A DNA stretch of 64,000 nt from Arachis hypogaea (lineage: Eukaryota; Streptophyta; Magnoliopsida; Fabales; Fabaceae). Position numbers and translations under genes: made by a program. The stretch covers positions 104,263,363 to 104,327,362 of the forward strand of contig NC_092046.1 in NCBI RefSeq assembly GCF_003086295.3, in the 5' to 3' direction. Below the pieces are notes generated by a model that worked only from the letters and a program-made list of their open reading frames with translations, ran no database searches and was not told where the DNA came from. Below, one piece after another: positions 11,023 to 22,279 of the stretch (within the stretch, counting starts at the first letter, position 1; every line of letters begins with the position of its first letter).

Positions 11023-11714
11023 ACTTCTTTTCACCTATCATCAACCAAACAAATGCATCAAAGTCTTGCCATAATCACAATATTTTTGCATCATTCATAG
11101 CATCAAGTAAATCTTGCATAATTCTCATGAAAATGCACATAATTAACCATGTTTGATTGAATCAAGATATGCATGAAATTCTCATCCAAATACTTACTTA
11201 TTACCTAAGAAATGCATGAAAACCAAGTAAAAACTAATGAAAAAGGCTTGTGAAACTAGCCTAAGATGCCTAGGCATCAAAACCCTAATTCCTTAAACCT
11301 TTGTAGTCTCCTCTAACCTTCATCAGCTGCCAATTCCTTGGTCACTTAATTCCAATTAGAGGGTGAAGTTCAATTCTAGTTCATATGCCACAGAAACCCT
11401 AATTACCCAAATATAAGAGGATTATATGTCACGTATCCCGTTAAGTCCAGATAATTAGAAATTTAGGAGAAATTATTTTCAAGCTGTTGTTCAAGTAAAG
11501 ATAAAGAACGAAAACAATTCTTGAAAGAGAAATCAGTACATGAATTAAAATAGAAAAATAATAGTATCAATCCATACAATAGACATAGCTTCTAACCTTA
11601 ACAGTGGAGGTTTAGTTGCTCATGGTTCAGAGAGAAAACAAGAATTTTGAAAGACTGTAAATTGCGGAATGAGGTAGAAGTGTAGAGAAGAGCCCGAAGG
11701 GCTGATTCTTTTTC

Positions 11715-11722
11715 CTTTTATA
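11715..11722 (-). promoter_or_regulatory. TATA box of LTR D
   Basis: TATAAAAG on the minus strand, downstream of the inverted-word array. Confidence 0.5.
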
Positions 11723-11869
11723 TCTAATCCTAATTAATGTAAATTATATTTCCTAAAACTAAATAATATCTTTTCCTATTTTTCAAATAAAACAAAAGTT
11801 TAATCAATATTTAATAAACAATCCGTGCAAGCCTTGTACAGCGTGGGGACCACTTGGTTTAGAAGAGGT

Positions 11870-12275
11870 TGTGCCAAACTTGGAGAATCCAAGTTTGGCT
11901 TCAACACACCCGAATGCAATTCTTCAATTCTTTTTAGCTGGCGCCAAACTTTAGGTATCTCAAGTTTGGCTTCATCAAGCCCGTATGCATTCTTCAATTC
12001 TTCTTAGTTGGCGCCAAACTTGAGGTATCTCAAGTTTGGCTTCAAATGACCCATATGCAATTCTTCAATTCTTCTTAGTTGGCGCCAAACTTGAGATGCC
12101 AAACTTGAGGTATCTCAAGTTTGGCTTCAACTCATCAGTAAGCACTTCTTGGATTCTTGAGTGTGGCGCCAAACTTGAAGTATCTCAAGTTTGGCACTGT
12201 GAAGGACAAGAGTGATATGAGTTTATGAAGCATTCCTGGCGCCAAAATTGGAGAGTCCAAGTTTGGCTTCACCTC
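11870..12275. repeat. GCCAAACTTG/CAAGTTTGGC inverted-word array of LTR D
   Basis: At least six units of GCGCCAAACTTGA and TCTCAAGTTTGGC are arranged as inverted pairs with 5-12 nt loops and roughly 70-nt spacing. The same word recurs in D's integrase-ORF3 spacer at 15429-15800. Confidence 0.9.
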
Positions 12276-12467
12276 CTAATTCTGCTGTGGCTTCGTTTCT
12301 TCATGCAAACTCTATCAAATTCGTCCAAAATGCTACCTGAAATAAATAGAATTGTACACAACTCAAAGTAAAATTTATAGTGGCTAAAATATATTTAAAT
12401 CTTGATTAAACTTAACAATTCAAATACAAATTCACTAGGAAAAGATAGAAGAGATGCTCACGCATCA

Positions 12468-12504
12468 CAACACCAAACTTGAATTGTTGCTTGTCCTCAA
12501 GCAA
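12468..12504 (-). promoter_or_regulatory. PPT-like motif and hairpin at the 3' end of element D
   Basis: On the minus strand a perfect 7-bp hairpin TTGCTTG-AGGA-CAAGCAA (12487-12504) is followed after a few bases by AAGTTTGGTGTTG, which runs directly into the LTR start TGATGCG. The motif occupies the polypurine-tract position but is G/T-rich rather than purine-only. Equivalent hairpins occur in C, E, G, B and H. Confidence 0.75.
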
Positions 12505-13516
12505 CCAAAACTAATACATGATTAAGATGTGAATTTGCATGAGAAGTGAGAGTTCAATTAGGCTCATGTCTCTTCTTGAAGTGGGGTTTATCTATTGCAA
12601 TACTGAATAATTTTGGTATCTCACTCTCCTTTGAATCAGAGGAATGTTACTATCATTCGTAGTTAGAATCCAGATAATATTATGAATTTCTCTAATCTTT
12701 TATACTTCAGTTTAATCCATGAACCCAACAAATTTTCTTTAGTTCTCTTTTCTTTGGTACTTTGCACCTTGAGCCTAGCCGTGACTTTAAATATTTTTTC
12801 TCAAAGATTAATTGACACAAAAACACCACAAGCACTTGACTGAAGAACTCTCTTGAAGTTCTGATTTTTCTTTCAGTTACTCTCAAACAGTGGTGCTCAA
12901 AGCCCTTGGCATACTCTGTTAATTGCATTTGATCTCGACTCTTAGTGTTTTGTCTCAAGGATTACTTGACACAAAAACACAACAAGCATATGACTAGGGA
13001 AACAACTCTTTGAACTTTTAATCATGTCTGACCTCCCTAGTCATTGATGCTTAGAACCTTGGACCTTGCTTTTTATTTTTCTTTTGCTGTTTCTTTTGCT
13101 TCAAGGATAAAGCTTTCACTAACTTCAGAGAATTCATAATAGTTCTCTAAATTCCTGTTCCTTATACATCAACATCCCTTGATTCAAACTCAAATATGCA
13201 TGGTTCATGTCATGCATTCAGAATAACAAAGAATACCACCACATTTAAGTAATTAAGACTACTCTTTGTTATAAACTCTTTTTCTCATGCAATACATCTT
13301 TTTCTTCTTCTTTTTCTTTTGAATTCAAGCTCAGTGAGCAATACATGAGACACTTTTCAGAATTAAAAGCAAGTAACAGAAAAAATTAGCAATTCAAACT
13401 AGAACCTAGGAATTGAAATAACAAAGGATCATGCAGTAACTAAGACAAAACAGCAGAAAACAGGAACCTAACATAGTAATGACAAAATAATATAAGAGTG
13501 AAAAGAACTAAGCCAC
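12505..13516 (-). other. 3' UTR of element D
   Basis: Non-coding. It contains two copies, near 12800 and 12960, of a block reading ttgacacaaaaacac(c/a)acaagca. Comparable cacaagca or ccacaggca blocks are found in the 3' UTRs of C and H, so this is a shared feature of the group. I see no gene. Confidence 0.6.
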
Positions 13517-14662
13517 CTCAATCTCCCTGGTGGGGATCTCTTTCCTCTGGCTGTGATTCGTATGGTCCTCTCAGGCAGCTATAATCTTATCTCAGCTGAT
13601 AAATCTCCTGGTGCTGAGAGTCCTGAGCAGCTCTCATCTCATCAAGGGTGGTGGTGAGGTGCTCCGAATGGCTGTTCTGTGTCGCCCTCATCTCCTCAAT
13701 AGATGCAGTGTACTGTTGCCAGCGGCTATCCTGCGTGATCCTCATCTGCTCAATGGAAGATGTGAGCTGCTATCAGTATTCTTGGGGTGGAAAGTAGAGT
13801 CCCTGAGGCAATGGGGGCTAATCTTGTTGGGCTTCTTCTTCAGCTTATTCTACTCTGGGGAGCCTCTGGTATTCCCTGACCAGTTCCATAGTCTCCTTCG
13901 TGATAGGTCTCTCGATTGGAATAGGAAAGTCATTCTCTATCTTTACCCTAGCGACCTCACAGAGATGGTAGATGAGATGTGAGAAGTCCAACCTGGCATT
14001 CTTAACGGTGTTGGAGGCGACGTGATAGAATTGCTGAGCAATAACGTCCTCCACTTCCACAATGCACTCGGACTAATTGCTAGTGGGCATGATAGATCTC
14101 CAGATAAAATCTAGCCATCCCCTAGCCAAAGAAGTCAAGTCACTGCTCTTGAGATGGCACGGCTTCCCCTCTGTGCCCAACCTCCACTGAGCCTCAGGAA
14201 TGCAAATATCAGCAAGCACTTGCTCCAATTGCTGATCTCTGTTTACCCTCTCACTGTAGCATCGAAGTGTGGGCGCATTTTGTGGTAATCGGAGGGTCTG
14301 TCGGATAGTCTCTGGAATAAAATCAATGATCCTTCCCCTCACAAAACTTCTGTGGTTCCTTTCATTAACTCTAGAGACATCCTTGTATGTGATCCACAGA
14401 TTCCCATAAAATTCCTGAATCATCAACTGTCCGACCTCCGTATGCAGATTACACAAGAATTGCCATCCTCGTCTCTGAATCTGGTACTGAATTTCCGGAT
14501 ATTCATATGGTTGGAGTGCAAATCGCACTTCAGGAAGTACATGCCTCTTGCTAATAACCTTAAAGAAGTGCTCTTCATGTAATTTAGAGCGAAATCATGA
14601 GAACCTATGGCCAGTTCTTTACCTTTCCATTTCTTGGAGGGTTGAGTGGTCTTTGGTGCCAT
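13517..14662 (-). pseudogene. Third ORF (putative plant transposon protein type) of element D
   Basis: This sits between integrase and the 3' LTR, the position often called env-like in Athila elements. It starts MAPKTTQPSKKWKGKELA, a lysine-rich stretch that could be a nuclear signal. A frameshift near 14578 precedes the conserved core EYPEIQYQIQRRGW, then QEFYGNL, SFVRGRIIDFIPETI and TLRLPQ. The tail holds three related coiled-coil units (SSIEQMRITQDSRW, ASIEEMRATQNSHS, TTLDEMRAAQDSQH). At least four stops are present, one a TAG at 14073. No signal peptide or membrane segment is visible. The core motifs are shared with ORF3 of C and B. Confidence 0.75.
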
Positions 14663-14693
14663 GAAGATAAACAGAAGAAAACAAGCAAAGCGA

Positions 14694-14731
14694 CAACACC
14701 AAACTTAAAACTATTGCTCGTCCCTGAGCAA
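14694..14731 (-). promoter_or_regulatory. Second hairpin and PPT-like motif of element D, before ORF3
   Basis: The minus strand reads TTGCTC-AGGGAC-GAGCAA (14714-14731), then TTTTAAGTTTGGTGTTG, about 30 nt upstream of the ORF3 ATG. It nearly duplicates the 3'-terminal hairpin of the same element, but the stem has changed in step (TTGCTT/AAGCAA to TTGCTC/GAGCAA). Confidence 0.7.
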
Positions 14732-15428
14732 ATTAGAGAAATACAAAGGGGAAGAAAGAGAGGGTGAAATAAGAAAGTGAAAAAGAAAAGCAGAAAAAAA
14801 AATTAATGCTAAAAGGTTTCTTTTCTGATCTTTTTTTTAACTAAATAAAGACAGAAAAGAAAAAGAAAAGAAGAGGAGGAAGGGGCACGGTTGAATAGAG
14901 GAAGATGGTTGGGGTTGGGTTGAAAAGGATGGGTTATTTGGTCATCGAAGAGAGGATGAAGAAGGATGAGATAGGAGAGAGAGGGGGGCTGGGTTGTCAT
15001 TGGGGATGTGGGGTATGTATGATGCAGGTAGTGTGTAAAGAAGGAGGGGTTAGTGTGTTCTGAGTTGTGGTGGGAAGAGAAGGGAGTGGGCGGCTTTATA
15101 TAGGGGGCTGGGGTTTGGAGGGAGGGGTCACGGGTTTTTATTAGGAAGGACAAGGAAAGTGGGGTAGGGGCTGGGATTAGTGCAGAGAATGGAGTTGGGG
15201 TAATGTAAGGAAGGAAAGTTTTGGGAAGGCAAAGGGAACAGGGTTCAGGGAAGGGGGTCACGTGTTAGAGGTTAGGTAGCTTTGGCAAGGGGCTTTCATG
15301 CTGCTGATGGGAGTGGGGTATATATCAGGGGTTGGGGAGTTGATGAGGGTTAGGTGGGGACCAAATCAAGGGGTATGGTTTTGGAATTGCTAAGATTTTG
15401 TTTTATTATTGGCCAAAGTAACTTGGCC
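14732..15428 (-). other. Leader region between spacer array and ORF3 of element D
   Basis: On the minus strand this is strongly C/T-rich (14780-15330), with no frame of plausible protein composition: the long minus-strand frame here is a Pro/Ser/Leu-rich artefact. It contains the candidate TATA box at 15095. It probably serves as an untranslated leader for ORF3. Confidence 0.4.
15095..15102 (-). promoter_or_regulatory. Candidate internal TATA box upstream of ORF3 in element D
   Basis: TATATAAA on the minus strand in a GC-rich context, about 430 bp upstream of the ORF3 ATG and about 330 bp downstream of the spacer word array. The order array, TATA, leader copies that of D's own LTR. A promoter role is inferred. 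Confidence 0.4.
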
Positions 15429-15800
15429 GGCACCAAACCTGGAAAAGCTGAAGTTTGGCGCCATAGACCCCGTAATGAGTAGCTTCTCCTGGCGCCAAAC
15501 TTGGTGTAGCCCAAGTTTGGCACCACCCCTTCCTTTTTTTTTTTGAAATATTTCACGCCAAACTTCAGGGAGCCAAGTTTGGCGCCCCCCTGGTAGAGAG
15601 ACATCTTCGTGTTGAGCTTCATGGTGGCGCCAAACTTTAGAACTCCAAGTTTGGCGCCACCCTCCTCCAAATTTCTTCAAATTTTACGCCAAATGTGACG
15701 CCAAACTTGGGATTTCTCAAGTTTGGTGCCACCTAGTCAGATTGCCACCTCCACTTTGTGCGTTGTGTCCGACGCCAAACTTGGAAAGTCCAAGTTTAGC
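15429..15800. repeat. GCGCCAAACTTGG inverted-word array in the D spacer
   Basis: Five or six inverted pairs of GCGCCAAACTTGG and CCAAGTTTGGCGCC are separated by unrelated spacers. The words are those of the D LTR array (11870-12275), although this segment is internal. Confidence 0.88.
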
Positions 15801-16046
15801 GCCACCTAGTCCGCAATAGGCACTCCTAGGGCGGTCAAAATTTCTTCTAAGTGTACTGGTTCTTGTTTTTAATTTTCTGCATGATCAAAACACATGTAAA
15901 ACAAAGGAAAAACATTAGAAACTCAAAAAAAAAAATCAAATAAATAACACAATCAAAGCAACAGAAATCAAACCAAGGATATGAAAATATCGAGTTGCCT
16001 CCCGACAAGCGCTTCTTTAACGTCACTAGCTTGACGGTCAGTTCTG

Positions 16047-16990
16047 CTAATTCAGCAGATGAGCAGACCTTTGGCGATCAGTCTTACCTCCAAGATAGTG
16101 CTTCAACCTTTGGCCATTGACTATAAATTTTCTGTCATAATTCTCTTCCTGAATCTCCACATGACCATACGGTGATGCCCTTATAACCACAAACGGTCCT
16201 GACCACCAGGATTTCAGCTTCCCGGGAAAGAGTTTGAGCTTTGAATTGAACAAAAGCACCGTCTGACCTGACTCAAAGACTTTGATGGCAATCTTCTTGT
16301 CATGCCATATCTTAGTTCTCTCCTTATAGAGCTTAGCATTCTCATAGGCTGAATATCTGAATGCATCAAGCTCATTCAACTGAAGCATTCTCTTTATTCC
16401 TGCAGCTTGAGCATCAAAGTTCAGAAACTTGATTGCCCAGTAAGCTTTATGCTCCAGCTCTACTGGCAAGTGACAGGCTTTACCATAGACCAACTGATAA
16501 GGGGACATGCCAATAGGAGTCTTGTAAGCTGTCCGGTATGTCCAGAGAGCATCATCAAGCTTCCTAGATTAGTCCTTCCTTGAGATACTGACAGTCTTCT
16601 CCAGAATCCTCTTGAGTTCTTTGTTAGAGACCTCAACCTGTCCACTTATCTGAGGGTGATAGGGGTTTGCCACTTTATGACGAACTCCATACCTCTGCAG
16701 AAGTGAGTCTAGCTGTCTGTTACAGAAGTGACTTTCACCATCACTAATGAGTGTCCTTGGGACACTAAACCGGTGAAAATTTATCTCTGAAGAAAGCTCA
16801 TTACCACTTTGGCATCATTGGTGGGTAGAGCTACAGCTTCCACTCACTTGGACACATAATCAACTGCTACCAAGATATAGTTGTTGGAATATGAGGGAGG
16901 AAAAGGTCCCATAAAGTCAATACTCGACACATCAAACAACTCAATCTCAAGAATCCCCTGCTATGGCATCTCACAGTTGGCAGGGAGAGT
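16047..16990 (-). pseudogene. pol: Integrase of element D, catalytic core and C-terminal part
   Basis: Integrase inserts element cDNA into chromosomes. This portion carries the first catalytic Asp (SIDFMGPFP), the second in LISDGESHFCN, the glutamate in PYHPQISGQVEVSNKELK, then [19 protein letters not shown] and the C-terminal GPFVVI...[12 protein letters not shown]. All three D,D,E residues are present. Stops occur at CEMP*QG and RKD*SRK. The zinc-binding N-terminus lies 17 kb away at 34256-34696 because element E inserted within the gene. Confidence 0.85.
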
Positions 16991-18544
16991 TGATAAACTC
17001 CGATTTCGTGGTTTATCTTGTGCTTATTTTAGGGGATTTTATCACCTTTTCCCACATTTATTCAATGAAATAGCATAGTTTTGTAATTCTCCCTTGAATT
17101 GTGCTTAAGTGTAAAAACATGCTTTTTAGGCCCTTAAATTGGTGATTTTAACTCACTTTAATTTCATTCGACGCCTTGATGTGTTTGTTGATTGATTTCA
17201 GGTTCATGAGTCAAGTATTGGATGGAAGAAATGAGGAGAAAAGCATACAAAATGGAGAATGCATGAAGAAACAAGAATTGGAAATGCATCGATGGGAGCA
17301 CACGCGTACAAGGCGCGCACGCGCAGAAGTGACTTCGCATAGAGACGCGCACGTGTACATGACGCGTACGCGCGGATGAAAAAATAGCCAATCGATGCAC
17401 ACGCGCACATGGTGCGTATGCACCGATTCCTGCATGTGACCCACTTAAAGGCAAAATGCTGTGGGTGATTTCTGAGCTGTCCAGGCCCAAATCCAACTTG
17501 TTTCTGAGTGTATTTCATGCAGAATTGAAGTCCAAGCAAAGGGAGAGCAATTAGTTAGTCAACATGAGCCTTTAGTTAGTTTTCTAGAGAGAGAAGCTCC
17601 CTCTTCTCTCTAGAATTAGGTTAGGATTATGTTAAATTGTCTTGGATCTTGAATTAATTACTTGATTTCATCTTTTTTCTTTTATAATTTCTCATTTCTA
17701 CATCTTGTCTTCCTTAGTTGTAATGTTAAAATCTCATTTTGCTACCTTTTATGTTGATGAACCTTGTAGATCTAATTTCCTTTTAATGCAAATTTATGTT
17801 TCCATGTCTCTTTTATGTTTATCTTCATTGATATTGTTGAGTTCTTGCTTATGTTAGTTATGGGTTTCCTTAATTTAGCATTTTGTGATGTTTACTTTTA
17901 TTGCACATTAGGTGTTTGATAGAATGCTTTCACTAGTTTTTGAGTAGTTCTCTTGACCCTTGGCCTAGGCTAAAGAGATTGAGTGATCTTGAGTCCATGG
18001 GCTTCATTGAATTGGTAATTCTAGAACCCTTGGGGATCAATTTGATAACCATTGACTCTAGCCTATTACTAAGTTAATTAGTAGCTAGGTTGGGACTTAT
18101 GGATTGATGTTGATCAAGCCATTTGATATGCTCCAAGCCTAGGAGTAGACATTGCATACTTAAGGCTTTAGTGAGTAGACCTAATGAGCTTGGTTCCTTA
18201 TAATTATCAATATTTAATTTGTTGACAAGGATAGTGATCTCAATTACCTAAGTCTTAGTCAAGAGTTCTTTATCTTGCTTCCTCTAATCACTTGCTTGAT
18301 TTACCTTTTCTTATTCCTCTTATAAACCAAAACCCTTTTGCCCCTTTATAGCCAATAATTGACCACTTCATTGCAATCCCTAGGGAGATGACCCGGAGTC
18401 TAAATACTTTGGTTAATTTTCATTGGGGTTTGTACATGTGACAAAACCAAAATTTAGTTTGATTTGAGGATTGACTATTGGTTTGGACTATACTAACAAC
18501 GGAAATATTTTGTGGAATTCCGAACTGGTATAAATATTGCATTT
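16991..18544 (+). mobile_element. 5' LTR of element E
   Basis: Starts TGATAAACTCCGATTTCG. It contains a CG-rich word array (17290-17440), a CTCTAGAATTAGG block near 17610 and the block ccctagggagatgacccgg near 18380. No tRNA-Asp primer site follows, so the 3' boundary is set by comparison with the 3' LTR and is accurate to about 10 bp. Confidence 0.85.
17290..17440. repeat. CG-rich palindromic words in LTR E (5' copy)
   Basis: Repeated CACGCG(T/C)AC and GCGCACGCGC words. The 3' LTR copy (33000-33140) shows the same words with several CG to TG/CA differences. Confidence 0.75.
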
Positions 18545-19881
18545 GTGTGGTGAACTTTCGGACATTTATCCTCTAGTTTCTGCTACTTTATTTCATTTCG
18601 CACTTTATCTTTGAGATCATTTTGGGATTACTATACATATTTGCTATTGTGGATACCCTTATTTTGGTTGTTGCGCACCTTTATTATATATATATATTGC
18701 ATTTTGGCTTTTCACTGTGATTAGAAAATTATTTTGGATTGTTAAAATCTAGTTGATGAAAATTTCCAAGAATTCCATTTCTAGGGCACCACCCCAATTG
18801 GTTTAAATTTTTTTAGGACTTGCTTAAATTATACACTTTGTGGATCATATTTTGAGCAAAGAACACAAACATGTGAGATTTGAGCCTAATTGTGTGGTTA
18901 CATCATACATAACCACTTATTTTCATTCTTGTGTGCATTATTCTCTGCCTATGAGTGTAATCTTTGATTTGTTTGATTCTTTATGTCCATTATTTTGTGT
19001 ATACATGAATTTATATGATCGAGGCCATTGTTCAAATAGCTCACTTACCTAAATAGCCAACCTTTTATCTTCCATTGTTAGCCAATTTTGAGCTTATGCT
19101 TAACCCTTTTATTCTTAATTGTAGCACATTACAAGCCTAAGTGAAAAACAATAAATGTCCCTTGTTTAGATCTTTGATTAGTTTAGGCTAGTGAGAGTGT
19201 TCATCATTAGATTTTGGGAAAGTTGGGTACATTGGGTAGAGATAAAAGCATGCTTTGTAGTTGTGTGAAAATCTTGAGAATTGGGTACACACTCATATAT
19301 TAATCATATGTAAACCATATGCATTGATGCTCTTGTACATATTTTAGTAAAAAAAAAAGAATTACAATAAAAAGAGGACAAAATGCCCCAAGGTGAAGTT
19401 TAATAACGATCAATACATATGTATAGTGATCTAAAGGAAATGCATGAGTGTGTAGAAAAGTGAAGAATGGATAGCTAGGTTGTTTAGAATTGTATAGGTT
19501 GTCCTAGGTTAGGTGGGAAGTTTAAGTTAATCAAAGATCCAAATCTCAAGCTCACTTGACCATATGCATCCTACCTTGACCCTAGCCCCATTACAACCTA
19601 TAGAAAAGTCCTTATGATATTTGTATGAATGCATTAAGTAATTGTTGATTGTTAGATGAAAAATAAATCTTGGAAAGCATGATTGGGGGAGAATTGAGTG
19701 AATCAACCCCATACACTTGAGTGCTTAGAGCGGATACAAATCCGGCGAGGGTTCGATCGCTCAATTACATGTTTCCACCCATGGTCATGTTTTCTTGCAA
19801 GTTTGTAAAATATTTCAATGATTCAATCCAATTGTGGTTTGCTTTGATTGTTATTGCCTTAGCCCTTGTGCTTGCATGTGT
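18545..19881 (+). other. Internal region of element E, left part (non-coding)
   Basis: No coding frame of note. It holds the 3' untranslated block common to this group: caaacatgtgagatttgagc, gaggccattgttcaaatagctcac, a gggcattttgtcc-type block, then cacttgagtgcttagagcgg. Recognisable counterparts lie in B (57590-58213) and, reversed, in G (45700-46900). Gag and pol are absent. Confidence 0.7.
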
Positions 19882-20861
19882 TGATGCACGGAAAACTTGT
19901 CTCATAACAAATTTCCTTCGGCAAGTGTACCGAATTTGTCGTCAAGTAAAAACTCACACTAGAGTAAGGTCGAATCCCACAAGGATTGATTGATCAAGCA
20001 ACTTTAATTAGAGGAATGTTCTAGTTAAGCGAATCCAGGAATTGAGTTTAGAATTACAGAAAATAAAATGGCGGGAAGGTAAATGACAGAAAAAGTAAAT
20101 GCTAGAATTAAAGAAATGAAAGTAAATGACTGAAGTAAATTGCAGAATTGTAAATGGGAATGGGGGAATTGCTCATGAAAGTAAATGACAGAAAATAAAG
20201 AGAATGGGTAAGATCAGAAATGCGGAGTTCATTGGGCTTAGGAGATATTGCATTCTCCAGATCAATTTCATTTTCATCTCTTCCTCAATCAATGCACTCA
20301 TTGATCTCCTTGGCAATCTTAAGTGATTGAATTACAATTTCTTGTAATTCAATCTCTCAAATCTTGATCAATAGCCAATTCCTTGGTCAATTGCTCATGA
20401 GAAGAGATGAAGTATGGTCACTGATTATACCACATGCATTTCCCAAATCAAGTATTGAGAGGATTATAGTCACATATCCATCCAAACCCAATTTGGTCCA
20501 GCATGAGAAAGTATTTCTAGCTTGATCTCTTCATTCCTCTTTCAAAGTTCAGAAGAGATCCAAGTATGAATAGCTTCTTTTCCAAGATAACTACCCAATT
20601 GGATGAAGATCGAAAGCTTTCAAGTAAAATCAAGAGAAAAGATAGAAGAAGAATAATGAAAACTAGTATTGATCCATCAAATTACAACAGAGCTCCCCAA
20701 CCCAATGAAAGGGGTTTAGTTGTTCATAGCTCTGGAAAATGAAAACAAAGATGGAGAATACATGATGATACTAGAAGTGCAGAGAAAGTAAATACAGAGA
20801 GTAATTCTATGCCAAGAGGATCCCTATATTTTCCAACTCCCAAAATAATTCAAAGTTACTC

Positions 20862-20870
20862 CTATATATA
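20862..20870 (-). promoter_or_regulatory. TATA box of LTR C (3' copy)
   Basis: TATATATAG on the minus strand, about 130 bp downstream of the palindrome array; the 5' LTR has the same box at 29446-29454. Confidence 0.55.
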
Positions 20871-20994
20871 CTACTCTTCTACTCTTCTAGTTGGTTCTTC
20901 AAGTCTTGGGTCTGGGCCTTTGGATCTTGAGTTTGAAGCAGTTATCTTCTTCATTGGGCTTGGCTTTACTTGCAGAGAGAAATTGTGAAGTGGG

Positions 20995-21985
20995 CAGAGA
21001 CTTTGGCTCAGGACATTAGTGGTGTTAACGTTCAGTGAAAATATGGGTTCGAGAACGTTAGTGACATTCAACTTTTTCACTAACGTTCCTTTCCCAAGTA
21101 AGAGTCACGTTAACCTCAACGTTAGTGGCACAAACGTTGCCACTAACGTTGCCTCTTTGTCCTTCGCGCACGTTATTGGGACTCAACTTTCCCAATAACA
21201 TTGAGAAGCCTCCCTCTTCCCAACGTTAGAGTCCACGTTAACTTAGTTAACGTGGCTCTTTTAACGTAGGCTTGCCAACCTTCGAGAACGTTAGTGACAC
21301 TTAACATTGTCACTAACGTTCCAATGTGCCCCTTAGCTCCCACGTTAGAGTCCACGTTAACTAGGTTAATGTGGCTTCTAACGTGGCCTATGCTAGCCAT
21401 TTCCAACGTTAGTGACAAAGTTGAGTGTCACTAACGTTGGTTCAACATTCCCTTATCCACGTTAGCTTCCACGTTAACTAAGTTAACGTGGGAGTTAACG
21501 TGGCTCATGGTGGCATGTGTGGGCTCCTTCCAACGTTAGTGACAATGTTGGGTGTCACTAACGTTGGCGTCACCTCCCTTCCTCACGTTAGCTTCCACGT
21601 TAACTAGGTTAACGTGGGAGTTAACGTGGCCTAGTGTGACTTGGCCAATGTTAGTGATAATGTTGAATGTCACTAACGTTGGCTTCCCCCCTTTCTTCTT
21701 AACGTTAGAGGCCACGTTAACTAAGTTAACGTGGTGACTAACGTGGCCACTTATGAGCTTGGTCCAACGTTAGTGATAATGTTACGTGTCACTAACGTTG
21801 GCTCCATTTCCTTTTTTCCACGTTAGAGTTCACGTTAACTTAGTTAACGTGACTCTTAACGTGGGCAATGATGGCTTCGAGAGCGTTATTGGCAATCACT
21901 TTTCTCATTAACTTTGCAAGTTACTCCCATTCCACGTTAGTGTTAACGTTAATGTAATTAACGTAGCCACTAATGTGGTTCTTCT
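20995..21985. repeat. Alternating palindrome array in LTR C (3' copy)
   Basis: Two palindrome types alternate about every 60-70 nt for almost 1 kb: CCACGTTAAC-TAAG-type centre-GTTAACGTGG, and AACGTTAGTGACA paired with TGTCACTAACGTT across an approximately 10-nt loop. Arms are 10-15 bp and near-perfect. The transcript would form a chain of hairpins. Confidence 0.93.
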
Positions 21986-22242
21986 TTGCTTCCTTTGTCC
22001 TGAAATCAAGCAATAAGGTGCATCAAAGTTCTAGTCCAAGTCATGGGAAATGCAATATCCAATTTGTCCTTAAATTCATGCAAAATCCTCATGAAATCAT
22101 ATAAAGTGCACAATGTATGCTTGAATCACGATGTAAGTGAATATCTACCCAAAACTAGCTTATTTCCTAAGGAAATGCATGAAACTACCCTAAAAACAGT
22201 AAAGAAAAGGTCAGTGAAACTGGCCAAAATACCCTGGCATCA

Positions 22243-22279
22243 CAACACCAAACTTAAAGCTTGCTTGTCCCTAAGCAAG
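22243..22279 (-). promoter_or_regulatory. PPT-like motif and hairpin at the 3' end of element C
   Basis: Minus strand CTTGCTT-AGGGAC-AAGCAAG (22260-22279, 7 bp), then TTTAAGTTTGGTGTTG directly before the LTR start TGATGCC. Confidence 0.75.

Larger units (their letters stand above)
9586..11279 (-). mobile_element. LTR X (truncated)
   Basis: An LTR starting TGATGCCTAGGCATC on the minus strand. Its layout matches the C-family LTR: a palindromic word array (10400-11020), a TATA box (TATAAATAG at 10295-10303), then a purine-rich leader containing gagctcctccccctaatgattgg. The region corresponding to the last 300 bp or so of LTR C is missing at the left end. It lies inside or against the 3' LTR of element D. 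Confidence 0.65.
11280..12467 (-). mobile_element. 3' LTR of element D (partial)
   Basis: Starts TGATGCGTGAGCATC at 12467 on the minus strand, directly after the 3' internal terminus. It contains the word array at 11870-12275 and a TATA box (TATAAAAG, 11715-11722) about 150 bp further on. It is cut at 11280 by LTR X, so the LTR end is missing. Confidence 0.8.
19882..22242 (-). mobile_element. 3' LTR of element C
   Basis: TGATGCCAGGGTATTTTGG on the minus strand down to TTTTCCGTGCATCA. It contains the palindrome array and a TATA box. It has 12 bp more than its partner because one GAGTTAACGTGG unit is present here and missing there. Confidence 0.95.

Noticed and set aside
14809..15261. 150-codon Pro/Ser/Thr-rich frame on the minus strand
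   Set aside because: It lies in the C/T-rich leader of element D between the spacer array and ORF3; composition alone explains it.
20995..21985. Regularly spaced palindromic repeats resembling a CRISPR array
   Set aside because: The units alternate between two palindromes, vary in sequence, lie inside both LTRs of a plant retrotransposon, and there are no cas genes.
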